Positions 1 through 9,668 of a stretch of DNA of 64,000 nt are shown here, piece by piece. Position numbers and translations under genes: made by a program. Each line of letters starts with the position of its first letter. Positions within the stretch are counted from its first letter, which is position 1. Source of the stretch: Oceanimonas sp. GK1 (GTDB lineage Bacteria > Pseudomonadota > Gammaproteobacteria > Enterobacterales > Aeromonadaceae); contig NC_016745.1 in NCBI RefSeq assembly GCF_000243075.1, positions 673,501-737,500 of the forward strand, given 5' to 3'. The notes under the pieces are model-generated. The model saw only the letters and a program-made list of their open reading frames with translations. It was not told the DNA's origin and made no database searches.

Positions 1-228
1 ATCATTCAGGCCAACGGCGCTACGCTTGCGGGCGTGCTGATCGCCCTGGACCGGCAGGAAAAGGGCAAGGGCGAGCTGTCCGCCATTCAGGAAGTGGAGC
101 GCGACTACCACGCCCAGGTGACCGCCATCATTACCCTGGGCGATCTGATCGACTACCTGAGCGAGCAGCCGGCCATGGCCGAACACCTGGCGCGGGTGCG
201 GGCCTACCGGGAGCAGTTCGGTATCTGA
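1..228 (+). CDS. pyrE: Orotate phosphoribosyltransferase, C-terminal part (runs off the left edge)
   Basis: The frame is open from base 1 to a TGA at 226-228, giving the last 75 residues. The stretch [10 protein letters not shown] and the ending RAYREQFGI match the C-terminus of gammaproteobacterial PyrE. The enzyme joins orotate to PRPP to make OMP in cytosolic pyrimidine synthesis. The start codon and the PRPP-binding loop lie outside the window. In E. coli pyrE is next to slmA; here mscS lies between them. Identity is firm from the C-terminal signature, but the upstream part is unseen. Confidence 0.93.
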   Translation: MIQANGATLAGVLIALDRQEKGKGELSAIQEVERDYHAQVTAIITLGDLIDYLSEQPAMAEHLARVRAYREQFGI

Positions 229-270
229 ATAGAATTTCGTTAAGTCCTTTCAGGCGATGCTGAGAGGGGA

Positions 271-360
271 GGACAAAGGGAGCTGCTTCGCGACCGATCA
301 AATGCCATGGATGGCATTTGCCGAGCGTTACATGGAAGTACTTGAAGCGTGTCGCAAAGC
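271..360 (+). repeat. Dispersed structured intergenic repeat, copy A
   Basis: This stretch shares its layout with copies near 5908 (reverse), 6058, 21999 (reverse) and 57175. The core is a hairpin at 299-320 with arms CAAATGCCA and TGGCATTTG around TGGA. It is followed by a conserved tail (GAGCGTTACATGGAAGTAC, then GAAGCGTGTCG). The outer arms GCTTCGCGAC and GTCGCAAAGC pair at 9 of 10 positions. It lies 3' of pyrE and before the shared terminator. Confidence 0.75.
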
Positions 361-408
361 AATTCCTTTGGCCGACCTATGCGGAAACGACAGTCGACAT
401 TGTTTAAT

Positions 409-436
409 AAAAAAGCCGCTTTTAAGCGGCTTTTTT
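409..436. terminator. Bidirectional rho-independent terminator between pyrE and mscS
   Basis: Stem AAGCCGCTT / AAGCGGCTT with an A-run on the left and a T-run on the right, so it can stop transcription from both sides. It sits between the convergent 3' ends of pyrE and mscS. Confidence 0.85.
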
Positions 437-453
437 GTGGGTCAGTGCGGCGG

Positions 454-1308
454 TCAGGCCTTGTCCTGCCGGAACAGGTGCACGTCCATCTGGGGGAAGG
501 GAATACCGATGTTGTTGGCGTCCAGCTCGTTCTTGATCTGCTCCAGCAGATCGAACTTCAGATTCCAGTAGTCTTCGGCCTTGACCCAGGGGCGCACGAT
601 AAAGTCCACCGAGGAGGCGCCCAGATTGCTGACCGCAATGCGGCACTCGGGCTCCTTGAGTACCCGCGGCTCCTGCTTGATGATGCGGGTCAGCACGTCC
701 CGGGTGAGCTTGAGATCCGCGTTGTAGGCCACGCCAATTACCAGATCGAGACGGCGGGTGCTCTCCTTGGAGTAGTTGACGATGCTGTCGTTGAGGATCT
801 TGGAATTGGGCACCACTATCATGCGGTTGTCGGGGGTCATCAGAATGGTGGTGAAAATCTGCACCGAATGCACGGTGCCGGCGGTGCCCCCCGCCTCGAT
901 GTAGTCACCGGCCTTGAAGAAGCGAAAACCGATCAGCAGCACGCCGGCGGCAAAGTTGGACAGGGAACCCTGCAGCGCCAGGCCAATGGCCAGACCGGCG
1001 GCACCCACCACGGCCACGAAGGACGCGGTTTGTACCCCCACCCGGCTGAGGGCGGCGATGATCACGAAGGCCAGTAGGCCGTATTTAATCAGGCTGGTTA
1101 CAAAGTCGGAAATGGTGTTGTCGACCTTGCGCGCCTTGAGCACCCGGTTCATTCCGCCGGTGAGCATGCCCACGGCGATAAAGCCGATCACCAGGGTAAG
1201 CAGGGCGGCGGCCATGTTCACCGCGTAGCGAATGATCAGCTCCTGGTTGTTCACTACCCAGCTCTGGGCGTCCTGCAGAAACTGGGTGTTGAGAAGTTCG
1301 GTTTCCAT
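454..1308 (-). CDS. mscS: Small-conductance mechanosensitive channel MscS
   Basis: 284 residues, close to the 286 of E. coli MscS. Two N-terminal membrane helices (about 25-52 and 67-92) are followed by the pore helix (about 96-127), which is packed with glycine and alanine (VGAAGLAIGLALQGSLSNFA). A soluble cytoplasmic beta/alpha vestibule follows. The family releases solutes across the inner membrane on hypo-osmotic shock. The gene lies between pyrE and slmA, which are adjacent in E. coli, so it is an insertion relative to that order. It shares a terminator with pyrE. Confidence 0.95.
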   Translation of the reverse strand: METELLNTQFLQDAQSWVVNNQELIIRYAVNMAAALLTLVIGFIAVGMLTGGMNRVLKARKVDNTISDFVTSLIKYGLLAFVIIAALSRVGVQTASFVAVVGAAGLAIGLALQGSLSNFAAGVLLIGFRFFKAGDYIEAGGTAGTVHSVQIFTTILMTPDNRMIVVPNSKILNDSIVNYSKESTRRLDLVIGVAYNADLKLTRDVLTRIIKQEPRVLKEPECRIAVSNLGASSVDFIVRPWVKAEDYWNLKFDLLEQIKNELDANNIGIPFPQMDVHLFRQDKA

Positions 1309-1350
1309 GCTCTCTTGCCTCTTTCGGTGGTGGTTGTGAAAGGGGGACCC

Positions 1351-1950
1351 TTACACCGCTGCCAGCTGCCGGTGCAGCAACTGCCAGTGGCTGTCGAAGT
1401 TGTGGGTGGGCTTTTGCCGGAACTGGCTGCGCACATACTGGTTGATGCGGCCCTCCACATAGGCCAGCAACAGGTTGGCCAGCACGGTTTCGTGTTCGGC
1501 AAAGCCTTCGCCCTCGTACAGGCGGCGCTCGCGCATGATTTGCTTGAGCTGGGTTTCCAGCCGGTCAAACAGCTGATTGATGCGCGCCAGCAAGCGTTCG
1601 TGCTCGCCCTGCAGGGCATCGCCGTTCAGCAGCCGGGTAATGCCCGGGTTGCGTTCGCAAAAACCCAGCACCAGTTGCAGCAGGTAGCGCAGGCGCAGGC
1701 TGCTGTCCTTTTCATCCTGCAAAATCAGGTTGATACGGGAAAACAGCGACTCTTCGATAAAGTCGATCAAGCCCTCAAACATGCGTGCCTTGCTGGGAAA
1801 ATGCCGGTACAGGGCGGCTTCCGACACGCCCACCGCCGCGGCCAGCTTGGCGGTGGTAATGCGTTGGCCGGGGCTGGTTTCCAGCATGTGGGCCAGGGCC
1901 TGAAGGATCTGTTCCCGGCGGTTTTTCCTGTTCTGGTTATTATTGGCCAT
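1351..1950 (-). CDS. slmA: Nucleoid occlusion factor SlmA (TetR family)
   Basis: 199 residues with an N-terminal helix-turn-helix ([21 protein letters not shown], about residues 32-52) and an all-helical C-terminal domain. SlmA binds sites on the chromosome and blocks FtsZ assembly over the nucleoid. I chose the internal ATG at 1950 ([14 protein letters not shown]). It gives the family length (E. coli 198) and starts just after the dut stop, whereas the longest frame (from 2019) would overlap the end of dut. Likely co-transcribed with coaBC and dut. Confidence 0.93.
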   Translation of the reverse strand: MANNNQNRKNRREQILQALAHMLETSPGQRITTAKLAAAVGVSEAALYRHFPSKARMFEGLIDFIEESLFSRINLILQDEKDSSLRLRYLLQLVLGFCERNPGITRLLNGDALQGEHERLLARINQLFDRLETQLKQIMRERRLYEGEGFAEHETVLANLLLAYVEGRINQYVRSQFRQKPTHNFDSHWQLLHRQLAAV

Positions 1951-1966
1951 GCCTGTGTCCGGTTGG

Positions 1967-2422
1967 TTAATGACGACCGGAAGAGCCGAACCCGCCTTCT
2001 CCCCGCTCGCTTTGGTCAAAGTCGTCCACCAGGGTGAACTCGGCCTGCACCACCGGCAGTATCACCAGTTGGGCAATGCGCTCGCCGGGCATGATGGTGA
2101 AGCTGTCCTTGCCACGGTTCCAGCAGGATACCATCAGCTGGCCCTGATAGTCAGAGTCGATCAGCCCCACCAGGTTGCCCAGCACGATACCGTGCTTATG
2201 GCCCAGGCCGGAGCGGGGCAGTATGGTGGCGCAAAGGCCGGGATCCTGAATATGAATGGCGATGCCGGTGGGCAACAGTTGGGTGTCGCCCGGCGCCAGT
2301 TCCAGCGGGGTGTCCAGGCAGGCACGCAAATCCAGGCCGGCGGAGCCGGGGGTGGCGTAGGCGGGCAGGGGAAAGTCGGTGCCGACCCTGGGGTCGAGAA
2401 TTTTCAGCTCAATGGGTTTCAT
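1967..2422 (-). CDS. dut: Deoxyuridine 5'-triphosphate nucleotidohydrolase (dUTPase)
   Basis: 151 residues, the same length as E. coli Dut. The trimeric dUTPase motifs are visible: [32 protein letters not shown], and the glycine-rich C-terminal arm [10 protein letters not shown] that closes the active site. It converts dUTP to dUMP and pyrophosphate, keeping uracil out of DNA and supplying dTMP synthesis. The start at 2422 ([10 protein letters not shown]) overlaps the 3' end of coaBC by 14 bp, consistent with translational coupling. An ATG five codons upstream is also possible. Confidence 0.96.
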   Translation of the reverse strand: MKPIELKILDPRVGTDFPLPAYATPGSAGLDLRACLDTPLELAPGDTQLLPTGIAIHIQDPGLCATILPRSGLGHKHGIVLGNLVGLIDSDYQGQLMVSCWNRGKDSFTIMPGERIAQLVILPVVQAEFTLVDDFDQSERGEGGFGSSGRH

Positions 2423-3617
2423 GATATCGGTTCGCAATTAATGTCAGTAACTGTTCGGCCAGCTCGTTTTTGCCGGCAAGGGATAAATGCTGATGGCCGC
2501 CGGGCCAGAATACGCTCAGGGCATTCTGATCGCTGTTAAAGCCACGATCGCTGCCGGATACGTCGTTGGCGGCGATCATGTCGAGGTTTTTACGCGCGAG
2601 TTTGTCGAGGGCGTATTTTTCCACATCTTGAGTTTCGGCGGCAAACCCCACGGTAAAGGGCTTTTGTTGCAGCGCCGCGACCGAGGCCACGATGTCGGGG
2701 TTTTTCACCAGCTCCACCACCATATTATCGGCCTGAGTCTTCTTGATCTTGTGCGCTGCCGCTATTTTTGGCGCATAGTCGGCCACGGCGGCACAGGCGA
2801 TGAAGATCTGCTGCTCGCCGATGCCGTCCATCACGGCATCAAACATGTTCCGGGCACTTTCCACGTTGACCCGCGTTACCCCGGCGGGGGTGGCGAGGTG
2901 CACCGGACCGCTCACCAGGGTCACCTCGGCGCCGAGCGCCACGGCGGCAGCGGCCAGGGCAAAGCCCATTTTGCCCGAGCTGTGGTTGGAGATGTAACGC
3001 ACCGGATCCAGCGGCTCGCGAGTGGGGCCGGCGGTCAGCATGAGTTTGAGGCCGGCCAGGGGGCGGGCTTTGGGGGCAAAATGCCGCTCGACCAGGGCCA
3101 CCACTTCCATGGCCTCCAGCATGCGGCCGGGGCCCACGTCGCCACAGGCCTGCTCGCCCTGCGCCGGGCCCCAGAGCTGGACGCCACGGGCCCGCAGGGT
3201 GGCCAGGTTGGCTTGCGTGGCTGGGTGGCGGTACATCTGCTGGTTCATGGCCGGGGCCACCGCCAGCGGCGCCGCCGTGGCCAACGCGACGGTGGTGAGC
3301 AGATCGTCGGCCAAACCGGCGGCGAGCCGGCCAAGGGTATGGGCGCTGGCGGGAGCGATGAGCAGCAGATCGGCCCATTTGGCCAGTTCTATGTGGCCCA
3401 TGCCGGCCTCGGCCGCCGGGTCGAGCAGGGCGCTGGACACCGGCTCGCCCGATACCGCCTGCAGGGTCAGCGGCGTAATAAATTCCTGGGCGGAGGCGGT
3501 CATGATCACGCGCACCTCGGCGCCCCGCTCCTTGAGCCGGCGCACCAGCTCGGGCACCTTGTAGGCGGCAATGCCCCCGGTGATGCCGATGACAATGCGT
3601 TTTCCTGCAACAGACAT
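2409..3617 (-). CDS. coaBC: Bifunctional phosphopantothenoylcysteine synthetase/decarboxylase
   Basis: 402 residues. The N-terminal flavoprotein decarboxylase (CoaC, about 1-185) shows His75 in HIELAKW, the PAMNQQM motif and the substrate-loop cysteine in [10 protein letters not shown]. The C-terminal synthetase (CoaB, about 190-400) begins with [18 protein letters not shown] and holds AAVADYAPK and the KIKK lysine. It makes 4'-phosphopantetheine from 4'-phosphopantothenate, CTP and cysteine for CoA synthesis; coaD, a later step, lies about 3 kb away. Divergent from radC and the first gene of the coaBC-dut-slmA run. Confidence 0.97.
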   Translation of the reverse strand: MSVAGKRIVIGITGGIAAYKVPELVRRLKERGAEVRVIMTASAQEFITPLTLQAVSGEPVSSALLDPAAEAGMGHIELAKWADLLLIAPASAHTLGRLAAGLADDLLTTVALATAAPLAVAPAMNQQMYRHPATQANLATLRARGVQLWGPAQGEQACGDVGPGRMLEAMEVVALVERHFAPKARPLAGLKLMLTAGPTREPLDPVRYISNHSSGKMGFALAAAAVALGAEVTLVSGPVHLATPAGVTRVNVESARNMFDAVMDGIGEQQIFIACAAVADYAPKIAAAHKIKKTQADNMVVELVKNPDIVASVAALQQKPFTVGFAAETQDVEKYALDKLARKNLDMIAANDVSGSDRGFNSDQNALSVFWPGGHQHLSLAGKNELAEQLLTLIANRYHETH

Positions 3618-3726
3618 GCGGTGTTCTCCTCGTGTACAGCCGGCAAGATTATCACAATCATTTCCCGGTGTGGCCTAGGCTTAAGCTTCCAGACTCAATC
3701 GCACTTGGGACAGGGAGGGCATTGCC

Positions 3727-4401
3727 ATGAGCATCAAGGACTGGCCGGAAGACGAGCGTCCGCGGGAAAAACTGCTGAGCCGGGGGGCGGCCAGCCTGTC
3801 GGACGCCGAGTTACTGGCCATTTTTCTGCGCACCGGCGCCAAAGGCATGGACGCCGTTACCCTGGCCCGGGTACTGCTTGAGCAGTTTGGTTCGCTGCGC
3901 GGCCTGATGCAGGCGGAAGCGCGCCAGTTTTGCGAAGGGCCCGGCCTGGGCCTGGCCAAGTTTGTGCAGTTGCAAGCCTGCATGGAGCTGATGCGCCGCT
4001 TTCTGGACGAGCGGCTGAAGCGGGAGCATGCCCTGACCAGCCCGGATCTGACCCGGGCGTTTCTGCAGTTGCGGCTTCGGGATCAGCCCCGGGAGGTGTT
4101 CGCCCTGCTGCTGCTCGACAACCAGCACCGGGTGATTGAATTTCACGAGCTGTTCTTTGGCACCCTGGATGCGGCGGCGGTGTACCCGCGGGAAATCGTC
4201 GCCCTGGCGTTGAAGCAGGGTGCCGCTGCGGTGATTTTGGTGCATAATCACCCGTCCGGAGTGGCCGAGCCCAGCCGGGCGGATCGCATGATCACCGAGC
4301 GTATACAGGCCGCCCTGGGGCTGCTGGATATTCGCGTGCTGGACCATCTGGTTGTAGGCGATGGCGAAACCGTATCCTTTGCCGAGCGTGGCTGGCTGTG
4401 A
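3727..4401 (+). CDS. radC: RadC family JAB/MPN-domain protein
   Basis: 224 residues. An N-terminal helical region ([14 protein letters not shown]) is followed by a metalloprotease-like JAB domain carrying the HNHPSG motif with a downstream Asp (about residues 173-190). The historical link to DNA repair is doubtful for this family and the true substrate is unknown. A strong Shine-Dalgarno (AGGGAGGG) precedes the ATG. Its place between coaBC and rpmB is the same as in E. coli (yicR). Confidence 0.93.
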   Translation: MSIKDWPEDERPREKLLSRGAASLSDAELLAIFLRTGAKGMDAVTLARVLLEQFGSLRGLMQAEARQFCEGPGLGLAKFVQLQACMELMRRFLDERLKREHALTSPDLTRAFLQLRLRDQPREVFALLLLDNQHRVIEFHELFFGTLDAAAVYPREIVALALKQGAAAVILVHNHPSGVAEPSRADRMITERIQAALGLLDIRVLDHLVVGDGETVSFAERGWL

Positions 4402-4422
4402 TGCCGGGCGTTTGGCTTGTTG

Positions 4423-4451
4423 TTGATCTCGAGCGGGATTTGCTGTATAAA
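4423..4451 (+). promoter_or_regulatory. Likely sigma-70 promoter for rpmB-rpmG
   Basis: TTGATC and TATAAA separated by 17 bases, 80 bp before the rpmB start. The leader also holds CCCCG and CGGGG arms around 4470-4490 that could form a hairpin. Confidence 0.5.
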
Positions 4452-4530
4452 TTGCCGCCTTATTTTGCCCCGACTGACGGCCAACGGGGTATCATTGCTC
4501 GAGCAAAAGTAAGTTTTGGAGAAGACTGAC

Positions 4531-4767
4531 ATGTCTAAAGTATGCCAAGTAACTGGTAAGCGGCCAGCTGTTGGTAACAACCGCTCTCACGCGAACAACG
4601 CCACCAAGCGTCGCTTCCTGCCCAACCTGCAAACTCACCGTTTCTGGGTTGAGAGCGAAAAGCGTTTTGTAAAACTGCGTATCACCACCAAGGGTATGCG
4701 TATTATCGACAAGAAAGGTATCGACAGTGTCCTGGCTGACCTGCGTGCCCGTGGCGAAAAGGTCTAA
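4531..4767 (+). CDS. rpmB: 50S ribosomal protein L28
   Basis: 78 residues beginning [17 protein letters not shown], the conserved L28 N-terminus, and ending in the basic tail typical of the family. It is a structural protein of the large ribosomal subunit. A GGAG Shine-Dalgarno sits upstream of the ATG at 4531. An ATG five codons earlier would place the start too close to that site. Operon with rpmG, 11 bp downstream, as in E. coli. Confidence 0.97.
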   Translation: MSKVCQVTGKRPAVGNNRSHANNATKRRFLPNLQTHRFWVESEKRFVKLRITTKGMRIIDKKGIDSVLADLRARGEKV

Positions 4768-4778
4768 GGAGATAACTC

Positions 4779-4949
4779 ATGGCTGCTAAAGGTATTCGCG
4801 AGAAGATCCGCCTGAACTCCAGCGCCGGTACTGGTCACTTCTATACCACTACCAAGAACAAGCGCAACATGCCCGAAAAAATGGAGATCAAAAAGTTTGA
4901 TCCTGTGATTCGTCAGCATGTGATCTACAAGGAAGGGAAAATCAAGTAA
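4779..4949 (+). CDS. rpmG: 50S ribosomal protein L33
   Basis: 56 residues ([20 protein letters not shown] at the start). It contains the family signature [12 protein letters not shown] and ends KEGKIK. This is the zinc-free form: the paired cysteines of the zinc-binding type are absent. AAGGAG precedes the ATG. It follows rpmB and ends just before a strong terminator. Confidence 0.96.
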   Translation: MAAKGIREKIRLNSSAGTGHFYTTTKNKRNMPEKMEIKKFDPVIRQHVIYKEGKIK

Positions 4950-4963
4950 GATTTTGCCTTCTC

Positions 4964-4992
4964 AAAAAACCCGGCTTCGGCCGGGTTTTTTT
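4964..4992. terminator. Rho-independent terminator after rpmG
   Basis: Stem CCCGGC / GCCGGG with a TTCG loop, flanked by an A-run on the left and a seven-base T-run on the right. Confidence 0.92.
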
Positions 4993-5042
4993 ATGGACGC
5001 GACCTTGGCTATACTGCCGCCTCACTGCCGCAGGAGGGCGAT

Positions 5043-5855
5043 ATGCCGGAGTTACCAGAAGTCGAAGTCAGTCGTTTGGGCATTACCCCCCACTTGCTGG
5101 GAGAGTCGGTGATGCGGGTGGTGGTGCGTAACCCCAGTCTGCGCTGGCCGGTGCCGGCGGAGATCCAGGAGCTGACCGGGCTGACCCTGACCGGAATCCG
5201 CCGCCGGGCCAAGTACCTGTTGCTGGAAACTGACTGGGGCACCGCCATTCTGCACCTGGGCATGTCCGGCAACCTCAAGGTGCTGCCTCACGGCACCCCG
5301 GCGGGCAAGCACGATCATGTAGACATCGAATTTGCCAACGGCAAGCTGCTGCGGCTGAACGACCCCCGTCGTTTTGGCTGCCTGCTGTGGACACGGGAAG
5401 CCGTAGAGCAGCACCCGCTGCTGGCCCGGCTGGGGCCGGAGCCGCTGACCGACGCCTTTGACGGCGATTACCTTTACCAGCGCAGCCGAGGCCGCAAGAC
5501 CGCCATCAAGCAGTTCATCATGGACAATCAGGTGGTGGTGGGGGTGGGCAACATCTACGCCAACGAGTCGCTGTTTGACGCCGGCATTCACCCTCAGCGA
5601 GAAGCGGGCAGCATCAGCCGGGCGCGTTATTTGAAACTGGCCGAGGAAATCAAAACCGTGCTGGCCCGGGCCATCGGCCAGGGCGGCACCACCCTGAAGG
5701 ACTTTACCGGCAGCGACGGCAAGCCGGGGTATTTTGTGCAGGAGCTGCAGGTCTACGGCCGGGCGGAGCAGCCTTGTGTGCGCTGTGGCGGCCTGCTGAA
5801 GGAAGTGCGCATGAACGGCCGCAGCACGGTGTTTTGCGGCCGCTGCCAGCGGTGA
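5043..5855 (+). CDS. mutM: Formamidopyrimidine-DNA glycosylase (Fpg/MutM)
   Basis: 270 residues. It begins MPELPEVE, with the catalytic Pro2 and Glu3 (Pro1/Glu2 after Met removal) and the conserved Lys57. A helix-two-turn-helix follows. The C-terminal zinc finger has four cysteines in CVRCGG and CGRCQR. It removes 8-oxoguanine and ring-opened purines and nicks the abasic site. An AGGAGGG Shine-Dalgarno precedes the ATG. The position after rpmG and before coaD is the E. coli order. Confidence 0.97.
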   Translation: MPELPEVEVSRLGITPHLLGESVMRVVVRNPSLRWPVPAEIQELTGLTLTGIRRRAKYLLLETDWGTAILHLGMSGNLKVLPHGTPAGKHDHVDIEFANGKLLRLNDPRRFGCLLWTREAVEQHPLLARLGPEPLTDAFDGDYLYQRSRGRKTAIKQFIMDNQVVVGVGNIYANESLFDAGIHPQREAGSISRARYLKLAEEIKTVLARAIGQGGTTLKDFTGSDGKPGYFVQELQVYGRAEQPCVRCGGLLKEVRMNGRSTVFCGRCQR

Positions 5856-5907
5856 AAACCCGTTACTGTCTGCTAGAGCCTGCACACTCGTCGGTCAAAG
5901 CGCACTA

Positions 5908-5980
5908 CTTCGCCGGCACGCCGTAAACCCTTCCATGGGGGCTCCGTTGCGCCATCCCTGGCGCAAAGGGCGCGGCGAAG
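5908..5980 (-). repeat. Dispersed structured intergenic repeat, copy B' (reverse orientation)
   Basis: Read on the minus strand, this has the same layout as copy A. The outer arms CTTCGCCG (5973-5980) and CGGCGAAG (5908-5915) pair perfectly. An inner hairpin at 5947-5966 has arms TTGCGCCA and TGGCGCAA around GGGA, then a CATGGAAG tail and GGCGTG. The sequence of the arms differs from copy A but the pairing is kept. Confidence 0.6.
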
Positions 5981-6057
5981 CAGACACCCATTGCCCTCCT
6001 CAGGTGAGCAATACGTCGACTGTTGTTGGTCTTCGACGGTCGGCGCAGGCGTTTCTC

Positions 6058-6172
6058 AAAGCGGCAGCGGGGATTGCCGTAGCCGACCGTCAAATGCCAC
6101 GGATGGCATTTGCCGAGCGTCCCAAGGATGGGCTTGAAGCGTGTCGGCGGAGTGCAACCGCGCTGCCGCTTT
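6058..6172 (+). repeat. Dispersed structured intergenic repeat, copy B
   Basis: Inner hairpin at 6091-6112 with arms CAAATGCCA and TGGCATTTG around CGGA. The tail GAAGCGTGTCGGCG follows. Outer 12-bp arms AAAGCGGCAGCG and CGCTGCCGCTTT are perfectly complementary. It lies beside copy B' in the gap between the convergent mutM and coaD genes; the rest of this 346-bp gap holds nothing I can name. Confidence 0.75.
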
Positions 6173-6201
6173 GCATTCCAGGGGCGTTCAAAAACAGAGG
6201 A

Positions 6202-6696
<495 letters not shown>

Positions 6697-6765
6697 TTAT
6701 TAACAAAAGACAGGAAAAGACTTTAAGGTAGAATACCGCAGCACTGATGCAAGCGGGAGAGCGGA

Positions 6766-7785
6766 ATGAAGCGAATACTGGTGGTACGCAACGACAAGAT
6801 CGGCGATTTTATGCTGGCCTGGCCGGCCTTTGCCCTGCTGAAGGCGTCCCTCGACTGCCATATCACCGCCCTGGTGCCGGGCTATACGCGACCGCTGGCC
6901 GAGCTGTGCCCGAGCATCGACGCCGTGCTGGCCGACCCGGGCAAGCATGCCGGTGCCGCCGAGCAAGAAGCCTTGCTGAAACAGATTAAATCCGGTCATT
7001 TCGATGCCGTTATCTGTCTGTTCTCCAACTTTCGTAACGCCAAGCTGATGTGGCAGGCGGGCATTGCTCAGCGTTGGGCGCCGGCCACCAAGCTGGCCCA
7101 GGTGTTTTACAACCACAGGGTGAAACAGCGCCGCTCTGCGTCCGCCAAGCCGGAGTACGAATACAACCTGGATCTGGTGCGGGCCTTTCTTGCCCACAAT
7201 GGCATTGCGCCGGCAGAGCCGAAACCACCCTACCTGAGCTTTGATGCCGAAGCACTGGCGGAATTTCGCCGGCAGCAGGCCGAGCGGCTGGGCATGGATG
7301 CCGGCCGGCCCTGGCTGCTGGTGCACGCGGGCAGCGGCGGCTCGGCCAATAACCTGAGCGCAACCCAGTATGCCGCGCTGATCAAGGGGTTGGTCGCGGA
7401 CTTTCCTGCCGTCCAGGTGGTACTGACCGCCGGGCCGGGGGAAGAGGCCCTGGCCAACGAGGTGGCGACCATGGCCGGCGGGCAGGCGGTGGTGGCCGGC
7501 GGCCTGCCGTTGCCGGACTTTTGCCGGCTGCTGGCCTGTGGCCAGTTGTTTGTGGCCGGCAGCACCGGGCCGCTGCATATTGCCGCCGCCCTGGATGTGC
7601 CCACGGTGGGCTTTTTTCCCCTGCGCCGTTCCGCCACGCCGCTGCGCTGGCGCCCGCTCAACAGCGAGGGGCGCCATCTGGCCTTTCATCCCCCCGAGGG
7701 GGCCGAGGCAGAGGACATGAGCAGCGTGGAGGTGAGCCAGGTAACTGAAAAAGTCACTCCCTGGGCGGCTGGGTTTCTGTCTTGA
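6766..7785 (+). CDS. Glycosyltransferase family 9 (heptosyltransferase-like)
   Basis: 339 residues. The N-terminal [16 protein letters not shown] and the C-terminal [20 protein letters not shown] (about 257-276) are the two halves of the ADP-heptose:LPS heptosyltransferase fold. It probably adds a heptose or other sugar to the LPS core on the cytoplasmic face of the inner membrane. It lies in the LPS core locus, divergent from coaD. The last 32 bp overlap the convergent GT2 gene. The exact acceptor cannot be read from the sequence; WaaQ-like or a third heptosyltransferase are the main options. Confidence 0.85.
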   Translation: MKRILVVRNDKIGDFMLAWPAFALLKASLDCHITALVPGYTRPLAELCPSIDAVLADPGKHAGAAEQEALLKQIKSGHFDAVICLFSNFRNAKLMWQAGIAQRWAPATKLAQVFYNHRVKQRRSASAKPEYEYNLDLVRAFLAHNGIAPAEPKPPYLSFDAEALAEFRRQQAERLGMDAGRPWLLVHAGSGGSANNLSATQYAALIKGLVADFPAVQVVLTAGPGEEALANEVATMAGGQAVVAGGLPLPDFCRLLACGQLFVAGSTGPLHIAAALDVPTVGFFPLRRSATPLRWRPLNSEGRHLAFHPPEGAEAEDMSSVEVSQVTEKVTPWAAGFLS

Positions 7786-8530
7786 TCCAAAGATCGGCGT
7801 ATTTCACAAAGGTGGAATGGGCCGACAGCAGGCTGAGCAGCAGGCCCTGTTTGCCGTCGAGGAAACCGGCCTTGAGTACATACATTTTCATAAAACAGCC
7901 GATACCGTGCAGCAGGCCCTGGGCGAGGGAGCCTTTCTTGCCTCGTTGTTGGCGCTGTTCGGCCCAGGCGGCGGCATAACCCGCCGATTTCACCAGGTAA
8001 TGCTGCAAGTCCCGGTAGGTGTAATGCAGCAGATCGCCCTTCAGTGGCGCTGTGCTGATGCCGGGGCCAATCTCCACCTTTTCATGCACCAGCGCCTCGT
8101 TGTAGCCGGTGAGCGCCTTTGGATAAAGCCGCAACACGCGATCCGGATACCAGCCGCAATGGCGAATAAAGCGACCAAACACCCAGGACAGGCGCGGCAG
8201 GGAGTAAACGGTGTTGGCGGCAGGATGGGCCAGCACCGTTTCTATGCTGGCCCGCAGCTCGGGGGTGACCCGCTCGTCCGCATCCACCCACAGCACCCAG
8301 TCGGAGTTGACCTTGCTCTGGGCCAGGCGGCGCTGGGGGCCAAAGCCAGGCCACTGCTCGTTGACAAAAAAGCGGGCGCCGGCGGCCTCGGCTACGGCCT
8401 GGGTGGCGTCCGTGCTGCCCGAGTCCATCACCACAATTTCATCCACCCAGTTCAGGGTGGCGAGGCAGTCGGCCAGGTTGTCGGCCTCGTTCTTGACGAT
8501 CAGCACGGCGGCAAGGGTAGGGCGGCTCAT
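7754..8530 (-). CDS. Glycosyltransferase family 2, WaaE/LgtF-like
   Basis: 258 residues from the ATG at 8530 ([18 protein letters not shown]). A GT-A fold is visible: MDSGSTDAT near residue 35 and the metal-binding WVDADERV near residue 78. The C-terminal half has ALVHEKVE and [11 protein letters not shown], as in the WaaE/KdtX family, which adds glucose to the inner-core heptose. The longer frame upstream would run deep into the preceding gene. Its start overlaps the stop of opsX by four bases (ATGA), so the two are coupled. The sugar donor is inferred from family only. Confidence 0.85.
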   Translation of the reverse strand: MSRPTLAAVLIVKNEADNLADCLATLNWVDEIVVMDSGSTDATQAVAEAAGARFFVNEQWPGFGPQRRLAQSKVNSDWVLWVDADERVTPELRASIETVLAHPAANTVYSLPRLSWVFGRFIRHCGWYPDRVLRLYPKALTGYNEALVHEKVEIGPGISTAPLKGDLLHYTYRDLQHYLVKSAGYAAAWAEQRQQRGKKGSLAQGLLHGIGCFMKMYVLKAGFLDGKQGLLLSLLSAHSTFVKYADLWIKTETQPPRE

Positions 8531-9588
8531 AAAGGCTCCTGTAACAGATGGAAATCCCGGCAGATGCGGTCGAATTGTGTGGTGACCTGATCGAGAGTAA
8601 TACGCTCCATGGCGCGGGCATCCTTGACCCGGGTACGCCAGGGTAGCTGCTCCGGGGTTTTGCCGGTTTCTGCCAGCAACGCCTCGGCATAGGCACTGAC
8701 CACATAGTCCCGGCAATGATAGGGTCCGGTACGGGCCGGGTTATGATGGGCATAGAGCCCCAGCACCGGGGTGTTGGTCAGGGTGGCCATGTGCGCCGGA
8801 CCGGTATCCGGCGCCACCACCAGGCTGGCGGTATGAATGAGTGCCATCAGCTCGGGCAGGGTGGTTCGGCCTACCAGGTTTTCATCGATATGAGCGGTGC
8901 GTTGCTGAATGTTCGCCGCCAGATCCCGCTCCATCTTCGCCGGGCTGCCGATCAGCATGACTTTCATGCCTTTGTGATGGGCGTGATCGGCCAAGGCGGC
9001 ATAGCCTTCGGCGGTCCAGTTCTTGTAGGCCTTGCTGGCGGCCGGGCAGATCAGCAACAGCGGACGTCCGTCCCGGTGCCGGGCGGCCTGTGCCTGCGCG
9101 CCGGGGGAGACGGGCCAGTCCCAGCGGGGCGTGGTGTCCGCTAATCCCAGTGCCTGGCCAAAGCCCATAAAGCCGTCGGCCACGTGCTCACCGGCGGCGG
9201 CCACCTTGAGGTTGGTGAACAGCCACTGGCCGTCCTTGGCCCGCTCCCGTTCAAAACCGAGCCTATATTTGGCGCGAACACCCAGGCTGGCGATGCTGGC
9301 GCGAATCGCCGCCTGCATATGCAGCAGGGCATCAAACCGGCGACCGCGCAACTGCCGCCACAGCTGGCGGTAGGCCAGCCAGCCGGCGCCTTTGTCGAAC
9401 ACCAGGATCTCGACGCTGGGCAGCTGGCCCAGCAACTGGGCCTCGATTTTGCCGGTGATCCAGGTAATGCGGGTGGTTGGCCACTGGCGTTGTATGGCCT
9501 GCACCAGTGCCACCGCGTGGCAGCAGTCGCCAATGGCGGACAGGCGCAGCAAACACAGGGACTCGGGAGCCGAGGTGAACAGTGCCAT
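8527..9588 (-). CDS. opsX: Heptosyltransferase I, OpsX type (GT9)
   Basis: 353 residues from [20 protein letters not shown]. This opening, [11 protein letters not shown], and [20 protein letters not shown] near the C-terminus closely follow Haemophilus OpsX as I recall it. OpsX adds the first L,D-heptose to phosphorylated Kdo. The divergent neighbour kdkA, which makes that phospho-Kdo, is arranged as in Haemophilus. I chose the ATG at 9588 because the longer frame adds 18 residues with no family match. Confidence 0.85.
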   Translation of the reverse strand: MALFTSAPESLCLLRLSAIGDCCHAVALVQAIQRQWPTTRITWITGKIEAQLLGQLPSVEILVFDKGAGWLAYRQLWRQLRGRRFDALLHMQAAIRASIASLGVRAKYRLGFERERAKDGQWLFTNLKVAAAGEHVADGFMGFGQALGLADTTPRWDWPVSPGAQAQAARHRDGRPLLLICPAASKAYKNWTAEGYAALADHAHHKGMKVMLIGSPAKMERDLAANIQQRTAHIDENLVGRTTLPELMALIHTASLVVAPDTGPAHMATLTNTPVLGLYAHHNPARTGPYHCRDYVVSAYAEALLAETGKTPEQLPWRTRVKDARAMERITLDQVTTQFDRICRDFHLLQEPL

Positions 9589-9668
9589 AAGGAAACTCTT
9601 GTGGAATTGGAGTCCGGCATTATGCAAAGCCTTTTCGGCCATGTAAAATTCGGCTTTTCGCTGGGGGG

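Noticed and set aside
1951..2019. Longer SlmA reading from 2019
   Set aside because: It would overlap the end of dut by more than 50 bp and exceeds the family length.
2487..3881. A 464-residue plus-strand open frame
   Set aside because: It is antisense to coaBC and runs into radC; the coaBC motifs settle the coding strand.
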